Below are positions 16,243-24,561 of a stretch of DNA of 64,000 nucleotides, piece after piece. The stretch is from Sphingomonas_O antarctica (GTDB lineage Bacteria > Pseudomonadota > Alphaproteobacteria > Sphingomonadales > Sphingomonadaceae): contig NZ_CBCRXM010000016.1 of NCBI RefSeq assembly GCF_965137005.1, forward strand, positions 1-64,000, written 5' to 3'. The notes beneath the pieces were generated by a model. It did no database searches, was not told where the DNA came from, and saw only the letters and a list, made by a program, of their open reading frames with translations. Both the position numbers and the translations under genes were made by a program. Every line of letters begins with the position of its first letter. The stretch's first letter is position 1.

Positions 16243-16956
16243 CTAGCAGGGCAACGTCAGCTTCTTCTTCAACGCCTTCAGCGCCGCCGCCTTGACCTGG
16301 CACACGCGGGCGGCGGAGACACCCAGCACCTGGCCGATCTCCTCCAGATTCAATTCCTCGCGGAAATAAAGCTGGAGGACCATCTGTTCGCGTTCGCCGA
16401 GCGTGCCGATCGCGGCGCCGAGCATGTGGCGGGTGCGCTGGTCGTCGAGCAGGGTTTCGACGTCCTCGCGGTCGTCGGCGAAGGCGATATTGTCGTCGGC
16501 ATAGACGTCCGACAGGCCGACTTCGTTGACCGGCATCGACGCGTCTACACGCTGGCGCAGTTCGGCGAGAGTGATGCCCAGGTATTCGGCGACCTGTTCG
16601 GACGTCGCGGCGGTGCCGGTTTCGCCTTCGATACATTTGCGCGCGGCGTCGAGTTCGCGGCGGGTGGCAGCGGCGCTGCGCGGTTGCCGCGAGGTGCGGC
16701 GCAGCGCGTCCAGCATCGCGCCCTTGATCCGCGTCGAGGCATAGGTGCTGAAGGCAAAGCCCTGATCTTCGTAGACGCGGCTGGCTTCGACCAGCGCGAC
16801 GAGGCCGATCTGCATCAGATCCTCCAGCTCGATGGCGTTGGAGGCGCGTGCGCTGACGTGCCAGGCCAGCTTGCGGACCAGTTGAAGATTCTGCTCAACC
16901 AGCGATTGGCCATGGCCTTGGGCGAGCCGGCGGCTGCGGGCCACTGCGGTCGTCAT
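16243..16956 (-). CDS. fliA: Flagellar sigma factor sigma-28
   Basis: 237-aa sigma-70-family factor of the FliA type. Region 2 shows ASNAIELEDLMQIGLVALVEA and FSTYASTRIKGAMLDALR; region 4 at the C-terminus shows LGEREQMVLQLYF and the HTH NLEEIGQVLGVSAARVCQ. It directs late flagellar genes (filament, motor). The ATG at 16956 overlaps the flhA stop by 4 nt; the open frame upstream of it is only a shadow inside flhA. FlgM, its antagonist, is encoded in the same operon, and three matching promoters are found in this window. Confidence 0.95.
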   Translation of the reverse strand: MTTAVARSRRLAQGHGQSLVEQNLQLVRKLAWHVSARASNAIELEDLMQIGLVALVEASRVYEDQGFAFSTYASTRIKGAMLDALRRTSRQPRSAAATRRELDAARKCIEGETGTAATSEQVAEYLGITLAELRQRVDASMPVNEVGLSDVYADDNIAFADDREDVETLLDDQRTRHMLGAAIGTLGEREQMVLQLYFREELNLEEIGQVLGVSAARVCQVKAAALKALKKKLTLPC

Positions 16957-19052
16957 GCAAGTTCTCCAGAGGCGGTATCGGGTGCGGCGAGTGCGGGCAG
17001 GCTTCCGCCGACGACGTGCAGCACGTCGACGCGGCGATGTTCGGGCAGTTCGCTGAACGACAGGACGGGGACGTCGGGCAGGCGGGTCGCCATCAAGCGT
17101 GCGAGCGGGGCGCGGCAATTGGGCGAGGTGACCACTGCGAAGTTGCGCGCGGCGGCCATTTCGGGCTGCACCGCGGCCTCGAGCGCCGCCATCACGCCTT
17201 CGGCCAATTGCGGTTCGAACGGCCAAAGCGCTTCGGGTGCAGCGCGCGCCGATTTGCTGAGCAATTCCTCGAGTTCGCCCGAGAAGGTGACGACCGGTAT
17301 GGGCATCTTGATCGGCGCGAGCGGCTGGACGATCAGCCCGCCGATGCGTTGACGCACCGCCTCGAGCAGCGCGGGCGCGGGCAGGACCATCGGCGCGACC
17401 TCGACCATGGCGTCGGCGATGCGGCGGAAGTCCTTCAGTGGCACGCGTTCGGCGAGCAGCCCGCGGCACAAAGCAGTGATCGCGCCCAGCGAATAGGGCT
17501 GCGGCGTCAGTGCGCCGACCAGCTGTGGCGCGTGGGTTTTCAGCCCTTCGACGAGCGCCTGCGCTTCTTCCAAACCGAACAAGGCAGCGGCGGCGCGATT
17601 GAGGATTTCGTTGAGGTGCGTCGCGATCACCGTTGGCGCGTCCACGACGGTATAGCCCGCGACGATGGCGTCGGTGCGCTGCGACGCGTCGATCCACAAG
17701 GCCGGCAGCCCGAATGTCGGATCGCGGACTTCGCGGCCGGTGACCCCGGGCAGGCAATCGCCCGCGTCGAGCGCGAGCAGATCGTTGGGATAGACATCGT
17801 CTTCGCCGCCGACGATCCCGGCGATGGTCAGGCGATAGGCGTTGCCCGGCAGCGCCAGATTGTCCTTCACCTTGACCATCGGCAGGACGAAACCGAGCTC
17901 GCGCGACAATTGACGGCGCAGGCTGGTGATCCGCCCCATCAACGGCGCGCCCTTGCGATCGTCGATCAGGTCGATCAGCGCATAGCCGACCTCCAGCACG
18001 ATCGGCGATGATTCCGAGACATCGCTCCAGTCGAGTTCGGGCGCCTTGATCTCGGTCGCCTCGACCAACGGCACGGCTTTGGGCTTGGACACACGCCGGG
18101 CGATCCAGGTCGCGACGCCCGCGCCGCCGAACAGCAACAAATGCGGCATGCCCGGGAGGACGCCGAGAAATGCGAGGATGCCCGCGACGGGATACCAGGC
18201 CTTGGCCACGCCGAACTGGCTGGTGATCTGGCCCGACAAATCGAGCGGCGAGCTGACCCGCGTGACGATGGCGGCAGCGGCGATCGACAGGAGGAGTGCT
18301 GGAACCTGCGCGACCAGTGCGTCACCGATCGCCAGCGTTAGATAGGTCTTCGCCGCATCGCCGATCGCCATATTGTGGCTGACGACACCAAGGACGAGAC
18401 CACCCAGGATGTTGACGAACAGGATCAGGATGCCGGCGACGGCGTCGCCCTTCACGAATTTCGACGCACCGTCCATCGAGCCGAAGAAGTCGGCTTCGGT
18501 CGAAACTTCCTGACGCCGCGCCTTGGCTTCGTCGGGGGTGATCAGGCCGGCGTTGAGATCGGCGTCGACCGCCATCTGCTTGCCGGGCAAGGCGTCGAGG
18601 GTGAAGCGCGCCGACACTTCGGACACGCGGCCCGCGCCCTTGGTGATCACGACGATGTTGATGATCATCAGCACCGCGAAGACGAAGATGCCGACGACGT
18701 AATTGCCGCCGATGAGGAATTGGCCGAACGCTTCGATGACGTGACCGGCCGCCGCGCCGCCTTTCTGGCCGTTGACCAGCACGATGCGCGTCGAGGCGAC
18801 GTTGAGCGACAGGCGGAACAGCGTCGCGAACAGCAGGACCGTCGGGAACGCCGAAAAATCGAGCGCGCGCGCCGAATTCAGCGAGATCATCAGAATGACC
18901 AGGCTGAGCATGATGTTGGCGACGAACCCCATGTCGAGCATGAAGGTCGGCACCGGCACGATCATCAGCATGACCAGCATGAGGATGGCGAGGGGCAGGA
19001 CGCCGCCCCTGGCGGCTTCGGCCCACACGCTCTTGTTCACGACATTGTTCAA
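16953..19052 (-). CDS. flhA: Flagellar type III export gate FlhA
   Basis: About 699 aa. The N-terminal half holds eight membrane segments and the FHIPEP cytoplasmic loop (VSARFTLDALPGKQMAVDAD, near residues 145-165). The C-terminal half is the soluble docking domain for chaperone-substrate complexes. It forms the ring of the export gate with FlhB and FliPQR. The start is probably the TTG at 19052, which overlaps the transglycosylase stop, or the GTG four codons later. No ATG is well placed. Unlike many polar flagellates there is no flhF or flhG before fliA. Confidence 0.95.
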   Translation of the reverse strand: MNNVVNKSVWAEAARGGVLPLAILMLVMLMIVPVPTFMLDMGFVANIMLSLVILMISLNSARALDFSAFPTVLLFATLFRLSLNVASTRIVLVNGQKGGAAAGHVIEAFGQFLIGGNYVVGIFVFAVLMIINIVVITKGAGRVSEVSARFTLDALPGKQMAVDADLNAGLITPDEAKARRQEVSTEADFFGSMDGASKFVKGDAVAGILILFVNILGGLVLGVVSHNMAIGDAAKTYLTLAIGDALVAQVPALLLSIAAAAIVTRVSSPLDLSGQITSQFGVAKAWYPVAGILAFLGVLPGMPHLLLFGGAGVATWIARRVSKPKAVPLVEATEIKAPELDWSDVSESSPIVLEVGYALIDLIDDRKGAPLMGRITSLRRQLSRELGFVLPMVKVKDNLALPGNAYRLTIAGIVGGEDDVYPNDLLALDAGDCLPGVTGREVRDPTFGLPALWIDASQRTDAIVAGYTVVDAPTVIATHLNEILNRAAAALFGLEEAQALVEGLKTHAPQLVGALTPQPYSLGAITALCRGLLAERVPLKDFRRIADAMVEVAPMVLPAPALLEAVRQRIGGLIVQPLAPIKMPIPVVTFSGELEELLSKSARAAPEALWPFEPQLAEGVMAALEAAVQPEMAAARNFAVVTSPNCRAPLARLMATRLPDVPVLSFSELPEHRRVDVLHVVGGSLPALAAPDTASGELA

Positions 19053-19804
19053 GGCAGGTTACTCAATTTGGCGTAGCTCGCCTGGGCGAAGGCGAGCGAC
19101 AAATGGCCGGGCATGCGTTCGAAGTTCGCCAGCTCCATCGGTCGGTCGGTGTTGCTCGACGCCGCCTGCGTCGTGCTGACCTGCGTGCGGAGCGGAATCA
19201 GCGTCGGAGCGGCAGCAGCATTGGCCGCGCCCATTCGTGCTGCGAACAGGTCACGGATTTCACCGACGCTGCGTGGCGTGCCGTTGTCGGTGTAGAAGAT
19301 CGCGCGGTTCGACGCGGCGGCCTGGGGCAGCAACGGTGCTGCCGCGGTTGAGGGATCGGCGCTGTACGCTTGCAAGAACTTCGTCGCGCCCGCCGCGCCG
19401 AGGAAGTGGGCGAGATACAGATCGACGGGTTCAGGCTCGCGGCCAAGCGCGCCCTCGAGCGCTGAGCGATTGTCCGCCGCCAGCTCACCCGCCATCGCCG
19501 CCGACGCTTCGGGTTCGAAACGCAGCGCATCGACCGCCGCCAGATCCTGTTGCGAAGCGACGGCGTTGGCGGCCCAGCCGAGGCCGTGTTCGGCGCCATG
19601 CTGTAAAACCGTATTGCGCCAGGTGTTTTTCGTGAACTGGAACAGGCCCGACGCACTCGACGTCTTGGCCTGTGCGGTGGGGTTCATCCCGCTTTCGAGA
19701 TGGGCCTGTTTATAGAGATAGTCGAAATCGACGCCCGAGCGCTCGGCGGCCTTGGCAATGGCCCGCTCTACCCGTGTTCCTGAAACTGAATCGATCGCCG
19801 CCAT
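19049..19804 (-). CDS. Flagellar lytic transglycosylase (SLT domain)
   Basis: 251 aa from the ATG at 19804 (MAAIDSVSG); an in-frame start at 19855 is less likely. The SLT-type lysozyme fold is shown by HLESGMNPTAQAKTSSASGL, with the catalytic Glu near residue 41, and FQFTKNTW. FlgJ in this cluster lacks its peptidoglycan hydrolase half, so this protein probably opens the wall for the rod, like separate transglycosylases in other alphaproteobacteria (inference). The N-terminus is not an obvious signal peptide, so secretion through the flagellar apparatus is likely. It overlaps flhA by 4 nt. Confidence 0.75.
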   Translation of the reverse strand: MAAIDSVSGTRVERAIAKAAERSGVDFDYLYKQAHLESGMNPTAQAKTSSASGLFQFTKNTWRNTVLQHGAEHGLGWAANAVASQQDLAAVDALRFEPEASAAMAGELAADNRSALEGALGREPEPVDLYLAHFLGAAGATKFLQAYSADPSTAAAPLLPQAAASNRAIFYTDNGTPRSVGEIRDLFAARMGAANAAAAPTLIPLRTQVSTTQAASSNTDRPMELANFERMPGHLSLAFAQASYAKLSNLP

Positions 19805-19855
19805 GCTTGCCGTCGCACCCTTTGCTCGAGGGGCATGCAGCAAGGGCCGTGCCAA

Positions 19856-20194
19856 TTAGGCTGTGACCAGGCGCATCCGCATCGCCGAGGGGCGTTCGTA
19901 GGTGTTGGCGGCGCGGGCATCGCCGCGCATTGCCGCGAGGCCACGCTGACGTTCGCGGGTGGCGTTGCCCAGATAATTGACGCGCATCCTGGCGGCATCG
20001 CATTGGCGCAGCGCGAATTCGGCCTGGTCACGGCGCGAGGGACGCATGTTCCACGCAGGGTCGGCGCGCATCGCGGTCAACGCGGACGCAAGGGCTGCAG
20101 TTGCGACCTCGACACCCGACACATCGCCGCGGTCGAGCGCTTCGATCAATTGAGCCTGCGCCGCGATCACCGCGTCCATCGCCATATCAGCCAT
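19856..20194 (-). CDS. flgN: FlgN-like flagellar chaperone
   Basis: 112 aa from the ATG at 20194 (MADMAMDAV), overlapping the flgM end by 8 nt. It is a helical, Ala/Arg-rich protein of the size of FlgN, which chaperones the hook-filament junction proteins FlgK and FlgL. Sequence similarity is weak, as is common for FlgN, so the name rests on the position immediately after flgM, the size and the helical make-up. Confidence 0.6.
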   Translation of the reverse strand: MADMAMDAVIAAQAQLIEALDRGDVSGVEVATAALASALTAMRADPAWNMRPSRRDQAEFALRQCDAARMRVNYLGNATRERQRGLAAMRGDARAANTYERPSAMRMRLVTA

Positions 20195-20459
20195 GCGCCT
20201 GATCCTGCATCGGGTAATCCTGCATCGCGCGGGCGATCGATTGCGCGTCGATCCTGTAGCTGCCGTTGCCAATCGCCTGGCGCAGTTGCGCGACCCGATA
20301 GTGATCGACCGGCATCGGCTGATCGGCGAGGGAGCGTGCCGTGGCGAGAACCTCGCTATGCCCGACGGCTTTGCTGCCTGTCGGGATCGTGGCGACGCCT
20401 TTCACTGGCGCGGCGGAAGCGCGCCGGACGGCTGGACTCCCTTCGATCCTTTCGATCAT
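20187..20459 (-). CDS. flgM: Anti-sigma-28 factor FlgM
   Basis: 90 aa. The C-terminal sigma-binding part is recognisable: RVAQLRQAIGNGSYRIDAQ then IARAM (about residues 55-79), with a disordered Ser/Ala-rich N-terminus suited to secretion through the hook. It holds FliA inactive until the hook is finished. It is preceded by its own sigma-28-like promoter that overlaps the flgA stop, giving the feedback loop known for flgM elsewhere. Confidence 0.85.
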   Translation of the reverse strand: MIERIEGSPAVRRASAAPVKGVATIPTGSKAVGHSEVLATARSLADQPMPVDHYRVAQLRQAIGNGSYRIDAQSIARAMQDYPMQDQAHG

Positions 20460-20512
20460 CGCGCTGCTCCCGAAACTTGCATGCTGCCGGAAAGCCGACA
20501 GTCATGGCAGTG

Positions 20513-20539
20513 TTTACGGAAGCGCGGCGAAAAGCTTTA
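20513..20539 (-). promoter_or_regulatory. Sigma-28-type promoter for flgM
   Basis: Minus strand: TAAAGCTT, 11 nt, TCCGTAAA, compared with the enteric consensus TAAAGTTT-N11-GCCGATAA. The first three bases of the -35 box are the flgA stop codon. It lies 54 bp upstream of the flgM start. The spacing is identical to the motA and flagellin candidates. Confidence 0.6.
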
Positions 20540-21007
20540 GCCCTTAAGAGACGCGGTCCCGGGGCCGGTCACGCGCACAGTGACGGGCGTACCGGTTGTC
20601 GATGTTTTGACACGCACGGTGCCGCCTTCGCGCCCGTCGTCCAGCGCGATGCCCGATCCGGTGATGTCGAAGCCCTGCCCTTCGATGGTCACTGTTACTT
20701 CGTCGCCGCGGCGAATGGCCAGCGGCGCATTGATCTGTGCCGCCTGCGACACGCGCAAGGCGATCCGCCAGCCATCGACGCCACAGCGCACGCTGGGCGC
20801 GTAACCGTCAGCGGTGATCGAAATCGGCTGAGTGCAAGCCTTTAGCCGCAAGCGCCGGTCGATCGGTTCGGCGCGGCCACCCGTCGCATCGGCAACCTGC
20901 CGGTCGAGCGCGTCGAGATCCTGGAAGCTGCCTGCGGGTATCGGCTGTGCCTGGACCGGGGGGACCAGGGCGATCGCAAGGGCGAGAGCGGGGATTGGCA
21001 GGCGCAT
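20537..21007 (-). CDS. flgA: P-ring assembly chaperone FlgA
   Basis: 156 aa from the ATG at 21007, which has AAGGAG upstream. Signal peptide MRLPIPALALAIALVPPVQA, then an SAF-type domain (INAPLAIRRGDEVTVTIEGQ). It acts in the periplasm to help FlgI form the P ring. It is shorter than enteric FlgA (about 219 aa), with little of the N-terminal domain. The operon starts here from a sigma-54 promoter and continues into flgM, flgN, the transglycosylase, flhA and fliA. Confidence 0.9.
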   Translation of the reverse strand: MRLPIPALALAIALVPPVQAQPIPAGSFQDLDALDRQVADATGGRAEPIDRRLRLKACTQPISITADGYAPSVRCGVDGWRIALRVSQAAQINAPLAIRRGDEVTVTIEGQGFDITGSGIALDDGREGGTVRVKTSTTGTPVTVRVTGPGTASLKG

Positions 21008-21035
21008 GTCGAAACTCCTTCTCCCCATCCGGACA

Positions 21036-21050
21036 GCAAAGTCCGTGCCA
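21036..21050 (-). promoter_or_regulatory. Sigma-54 promoter of the flgA operon
   Basis: Minus strand TGGCACGGACTTTGC matches the -24/-12 consensus TGGCACG-N4-TTGC completely. It lies 29 bp upstream of the flgA ATG. It is only 10 bp from the divergent flgB promoter, so both could share one enhancer-bound activator. Confidence 0.85.
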
Positions 21051-21060
21051 GCATGCGGTT

Positions 21061-21075
21061 TGGCACGAACTTTGC
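21061..21075 (+). promoter_or_regulatory. Sigma-54 promoter of the flgB operon
   Basis: TGGCACGAACTTTGC is a perfect -24/-12 element followed by T. The predicted transcript start is near 21087, about 29 bp before the flgB ATG, leaving room for its GGAG ribosome-binding site. Confidence 0.88.
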
Positions 21076-21115
21076 TGCAACCGTGCTGACAACACCTCCG
21101 CGTGGAGCCGATACG

Positions 21116-21454
21116 ATGAGCAACGACCCCCTGTTCGGACTGCATGGCCAGGCACTGGAACTGCGCGCGCAGCGCATGTCGATGATCGCGTCGAACATCG
21201 CGAATGCGGCTACCCCGGGCTACAAAGCGCGCGACCTGGACTTCGGACAGGCGCTCGACGCGGCCCAGCGCGGCGCGGACACCAATGCGGCGATGAAATA
21301 TCGCACGCCGCTGCAGGCGTCGCTCGACGGCAATACGGTCGAGATTTCGAGCGAGCAGACCGCCTTTGCCGAAAATGCGGTCCAGTATCGCACCACGCTT
21401 TCATTCCTCAACGCGCGGATCGCCACGGTCCAGCGCGCGCTGAAGGGAGAATAG
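21116..21454 (+). CDS. flgB: Proximal rod protein FlgB
   Basis: 112 aa. The N-terminal rod motif SNIANAATPGYKARD (about residues 24-38) is followed by a variable middle and the C-terminal helix typical of rod proteins. The start ATG at 21116 has GGAG 9 bases upstream and lies just after the sigma-54 promoter; in-frame codons further upstream overlap that promoter. First gene of flgBCDEFGHIJKL. Confidence 0.95.
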   Translation: MSNDPLFGLHGQALELRAQRMSMIASNIANAATPGYKARDLDFGQALDAAQRGADTNAAMKYRTPLQASLDGNTVEISSEQTAFAENAVQYRTTLSFLNARIATVQRALKGE

Positions 21455-21456
21455 CT

Positions 21457-21858
21457 ATGGCCGGCATGTCGCTGTTCGATATCAGCGGGCGCGCGATGCA
21501 GGCGCAGTTGGTGCGCCTCAACACAACCGCGTCGAATCTGGCCAACGCCAACGCGGTCACGGGCAGCGAAGCCAGCGCCTACCGCTCGATGAAGCCGGTG
21601 TTCCGCACGGTGATGGACGGTCAGGGCGGCGCGACCGTCGCGGTTGATCGTATCGACACGTCGACGATGACCCCGACCAAGCGCCATGAACCCGGCCACC
21701 CGCTGGCCGACGGCAATGGCGACGTGTGGGAAGCCGCCGTCGACCAGACGCAGGAGATGGTCGAGATGATCGAGACCAGCCGCCAGTATCAGAACAACGT
21801 CCAGGTTCTGCAGACCGCGAAATCGCTGATGCTGGACACATTGAGGATTGGGCAATGA
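21457..21858 (+). CDS. flgC: Proximal rod protein FlgC
   Basis: 133 aa, full length for FlgC. Motifs: TTASNLANANAVTGSEASAY at the N-terminus and MVEMIETSRQYQNNVQVLQT at the C-terminus, the coiled-coil pair of axial proteins. It starts 2 bases after flgB and its TGA overlaps the flgD start. Confidence 0.95.
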   Translation: MAGMSLFDISGRAMQAQLVRLNTTASNLANANAVTGSEASAYRSMKPVFRTVMDGQGGATVAVDRIDTSTMTPTKRHEPGHPLADGNGDVWEAAVDQTQEMVEMIETSRQYQNNVQVLQTAKSLMLDTLRIGQ

Positions 21859-22172
21859 CCGACGCCATCACGAATAATACGAGCAATATCTACGACAACA
21901 CAGCGAGCGCATTGTCGTCCAAGACGCTGGGGTCGACCGACTTCCTGCGCCTGATGACCGAACAGCTGAAGCAACAGGATCCGTTCGAGGCGCACGACAA
22001 CAGCCAGATGATCGCGCAGATGGCGCAGATCACGGCGTCGTCGGCAACGACCGAGATGGGTCAGACGCTGAAGAGCATCTCGACCCAGCTGGGCACCCAG
22101 ACCGACCTGCTGAAACAGATCCTGACCACCAGCACTGCGGCCCAAACCGCCGCTGCTCAGCCCGCCGCTTAA
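21855..22172 (+). CDS. flgD: Short hook-cap protein FlgD
   Basis: 105 aa, about half the usual 220. The conserved N-terminal assembly region is present (DFLRLMTEQLKQQDPFEAHD, then QMIAQMAQITA), but the C-terminal Tudor/fibronectin-like cap domain is absent. The frame ends cleanly with a normal stop followed directly by flgE, so this looks like a minimal natural form rather than a frameshift. It normally caps the growing hook. The ATG overlaps the flgC stop by 4 nt. Confidence 0.88.
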   Translation: MTDAITNNTSNIYDNTASALSSKTLGSTDFLRLMTEQLKQQDPFEAHDNSQMIAQMAQITASSATTEMGQTLKSISTQLGTQTDLLKQILTTSTAAQTAAAQPAA

Positions 22173-22184
22173 GGAGCCGCCGCC

Positions 22185-23015
22185 ATGTCCTATTATAATT
22201 CGCTGTCGGGTCTCCGCGCCGCGCAGACCGACTTGTCGGTGATCTCGAACAACATTGCCAACGTCGGCTCGGTCGGCTTCAAGAAGAGCCGCGCCGAGTT
22301 CGGCGACATCTTTTCGAGCTCACCGACGCAGACGACCAAGATGATCGCGGGCCAGGGCACCAAGCTGCTCGGCATCCAGCAGCAGTTTACGCAAGGCACG
22401 CTGGAGACGACCGACAAGACGCTCGACCTGGGCATCACCGGTGAGGGGTTTTTCGTCGTGAAGGGCCAGGCGCCGCGCAGCGATGTCACCTATACGCGTG
22501 CGGGTAATTTCTCGGTCGATACCAACCGCCATGTCGTGGATTCGATCGGCAGCCGCGTGCAGTTGCTGCCCGTCGATGCGAACGGCACTGTCACCGGCAC
22601 GTCGCTCAGCGATATGGTGGATTTCGACTTGCCGTCGGCGTCGCCGACCAATGCCAACGCGGCGCTGGTGAACGTGTCGATCGGTGAAGACGGCCTGGTC
22701 ACGGCGACCTTTGCCGACGGCTCCGATTCCAAGCTGGGCAAGGTCGCGATGGCAAGCTTCACCGCGATCGAGGGACTGCGCCCGGTGGGTGACTCGCACT
22801 GGCAATCGACCGGCGACAGCGGCGCGGCGGCGATCAATTCGGCGACCAACGGTCCGCTCGGTTCGATCCAGTCGGGCGCGCTGGAACATGCCAATGTCGA
22901 TATCACCGAAGAGCTCGTCTCGCTGATTTCCGCACAACGCAATTTCCAGGCGAACGCCAAGGCGATCGAGACCGCGTCGACCATGACTCAAACCATCTTC
23001 AACATTCACGGCTGA
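22185..23015 (+). CDS. flgE: Hook protein FlgE (short form)
   Basis: 276 aa. N-terminal SNNIANVGSVGFKKSRAEF and C-terminal GALEHANVDITEELVSLISA (then QRNFQANAKAIETA) are diagnostic of the hook/rod family, and the gene lies directly after flgD. It is much shorter than enteric FlgE (about 400 aa), so the outer D2-type insertion is largely missing. FlgF and FlgG are separately present downstream, so it is not one of them. RBS AAGGAG precedes the ATG. Confidence 0.9.
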   Translation: MSYYNSLSGLRAAQTDLSVISNNIANVGSVGFKKSRAEFGDIFSSSPTQTTKMIAGQGTKLLGIQQQFTQGTLETTDKTLDLGITGEGFFVVKGQAPRSDVTYTRAGNFSVDTNRHVVDSIGSRVQLLPVDANGTVTGTSLSDMVDFDLPSASPTNANAALVNVSIGEDGLVTATFADGSDSKLGKVAMASFTAIEGLRPVGDSHWQSTGDSGAAAINSATNGPLGSIQSGALEHANVDITEELVSLISAQRNFQANAKAIETASTMTQTIFNIHG

Positions 23016-23017
23016 TC

Positions 23018-23761
23018 ATGGACCGGCTGATCTATGCGAGTTTGGCGGCGATGCGCGGCAGTATGGCGCGCCAGACCGCCATCGCCAACAATCTGGCCAA
23101 TGCCAACACGCCCGGATTCCGCGGCGAGTTGGCCAATGCCCAGTCGGTCTGGCTCAACAATCCACAATCCTTGCCGCATGCGACGGTCAGCGAACAAGTG
23201 ATCTCCGCCAACATGGCGCAGGGCACGATCAACAAGACCGGTCGTTCGCTCGACGTCGCGATGGAAGGCGACAGTATGCTCGTCGTGCAGAGCGAGGACG
23301 GCGAAGAGGCCTATACCCGCCGTGGCGATTTGCAGGTGTCGTCGACCGGCCTGTTGACGACCGGCGACGGGCGGCCCGTCATGGGCTCGGGCGGTCCGAT
23401 CACCTTACCCCCTGCCGACAGCGTCAGCATTGCCGCCAACGGCGCGATCCTGGTCGTGCCGCAGGGCGGCGACGCATCGCAGCCTCAGGAAGTCGACAAG
23501 CTGCGCGTGGTTTCGACCAAGGGCAGCGATGTCGTGAAACAGCTCGACGGGCTGTTCGGCGTGCGCGGCGGCGGTTCGCTGCCCGACGATCCCGACGCCC
23601 GCGTGCAATCGGGCGCACTCGAAGGATCGAACGTCACTGCCAGCGATGCCCTGGTCCAGATGATCGAGGCCAGCCGCCAATGGGATGTCCAGCTCAAGAT
23701 GATCGGGGATGCGCGCGAAAATGATCGCGCCGCCACCGAGCTCATGAGCATGCCGCAATAG
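23018..23761 (+). CDS. flgF: Proximal rod protein FlgF
   Basis: 247 aa, normal length. Starts MDRLIYASLAAMRG with the rod motif ANNLANANTPGFRGELA; the C-terminus has SNVTASDALVQMIEASRQWD. It begins 2 bases after the flgE stop and is followed by flgG, the standard order. Confidence 0.95.
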   Translation: MDRLIYASLAAMRGSMARQTAIANNLANANTPGFRGELANAQSVWLNNPQSLPHATVSEQVISANMAQGTINKTGRSLDVAMEGDSMLVVQSEDGEEAYTRRGDLQVSSTGLLTTGDGRPVMGSGGPITLPPADSVSIAANGAILVVPQGGDASQPQEVDKLRVVSTKGSDVVKQLDGLFGVRGGGSLPDDPDARVQSGALEGSNVTASDALVQMIEASRQWDVQLKMIGDARENDRAATELMSMPQ

Positions 23762-23772
23762 GAGTGATATGA

Positions 23773-24561
23773 ATGTCGAACGGTGCTCTTCACGTCGCCC
23801 GCACGGGGCTGGATGCGCAGAACATGCGTATGCAGGTCATCGCCAACAATCTGGCGAACGTAAACACGACGGGCTTCAAGCGCGACCGCGCCAATTTTTC
23901 GACACTGGCGTATCAGTTGATCACTCAGCCGGGGGCGGCATCGTCGGCCGAGAATAAATATGCCACCGGGCTGAATCTCGGCACGGGCGTGTCGATCGAC
24001 GGGACCGAACGCATCGCCACGCAAGGCACGATGCAGGCCACGGGCAATGCGACCGACATGGCGATCGAGGGCGCGGGCTTTTTTCAGATCACAATGCCCG
24101 ACGGCCGCACCGCTTATACCCGCGATGGCAATTTCCAGCGGTCGTCCGAAGGTACGCTGGTGACTCAGGACGGCATGCCCGTCAGCCCGCAAATCCAGAT
24201 TCCGGCGCAGACCACCAACATTTCGATTGGCGCCGACGGCACGGTCACCGCGACGGTCGCCGGGGCGACCGAACCGACAGAAGTCGGCAAGATCGAAACC
24301 GCCGGCTTCGTCAACGAAGCAGGGCTGCAGTCGATCGGCAATAATTTGCTGATCGAGACACCCGCATCGGGTGCGCCGCAGGTCGGCGCCCCGGGCATCG
24401 AGGGACGTGGCACGATTCGTGCTGGCTCGTTGGAAGCGTCGAACGTCAACGTCGTCGAGGAACTCGTCGACATGATCGAGACGCAGCGTGCTTATGAGGT
24501 CAATTCCAAGATGATCCAGGCGACCGACGAGATGCTGCGTAATGCCAACCAGCAGCTCTAA
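23773..24561 (+). CDS. flgG: Distal rod protein FlgG
   Basis: 262 aa, the family's standard length. It has QVIANNLANVNTTGFKRDRA, GFFQITMPDGRTAYTRDGNF and the C-terminal ELVDMIETQRAYEVNSKMI. It forms the drive-shaft section of the rod. Preceded by a GGAG site. Its last 20 bases overlap the flgH start. Confidence 0.97.
   Translation: MSNGALHVARTGLDAQNMRMQVIANNLANVNTTGFKRDRANFSTLAYQLITQPGAASSAENKYATGLNLGTGVSIDGTERIATQGTMQATGNATDMAIEGAGFFQITMPDGRTAYTRDGNFQRSSEGTLVTQDGMPVSPQIQIPAQTTNISIGADGTVTATVAGATEPTEVGKIETAGFVNEAGLQSIGNNLLIETPASGAPQVGAPGIEGRGTIRAGSLEASNVNVVEELVDMIETQRAYEVNSKMIQATDEMLRNANQQL

Noticed and set aside
16243..17757. 504-codon reading of fliA with a long N-terminal extension
   Set aside because: The extension lies in another frame of flhA. 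The true FliA N-terminus starts at 16956 with an overlap typical of this operon.
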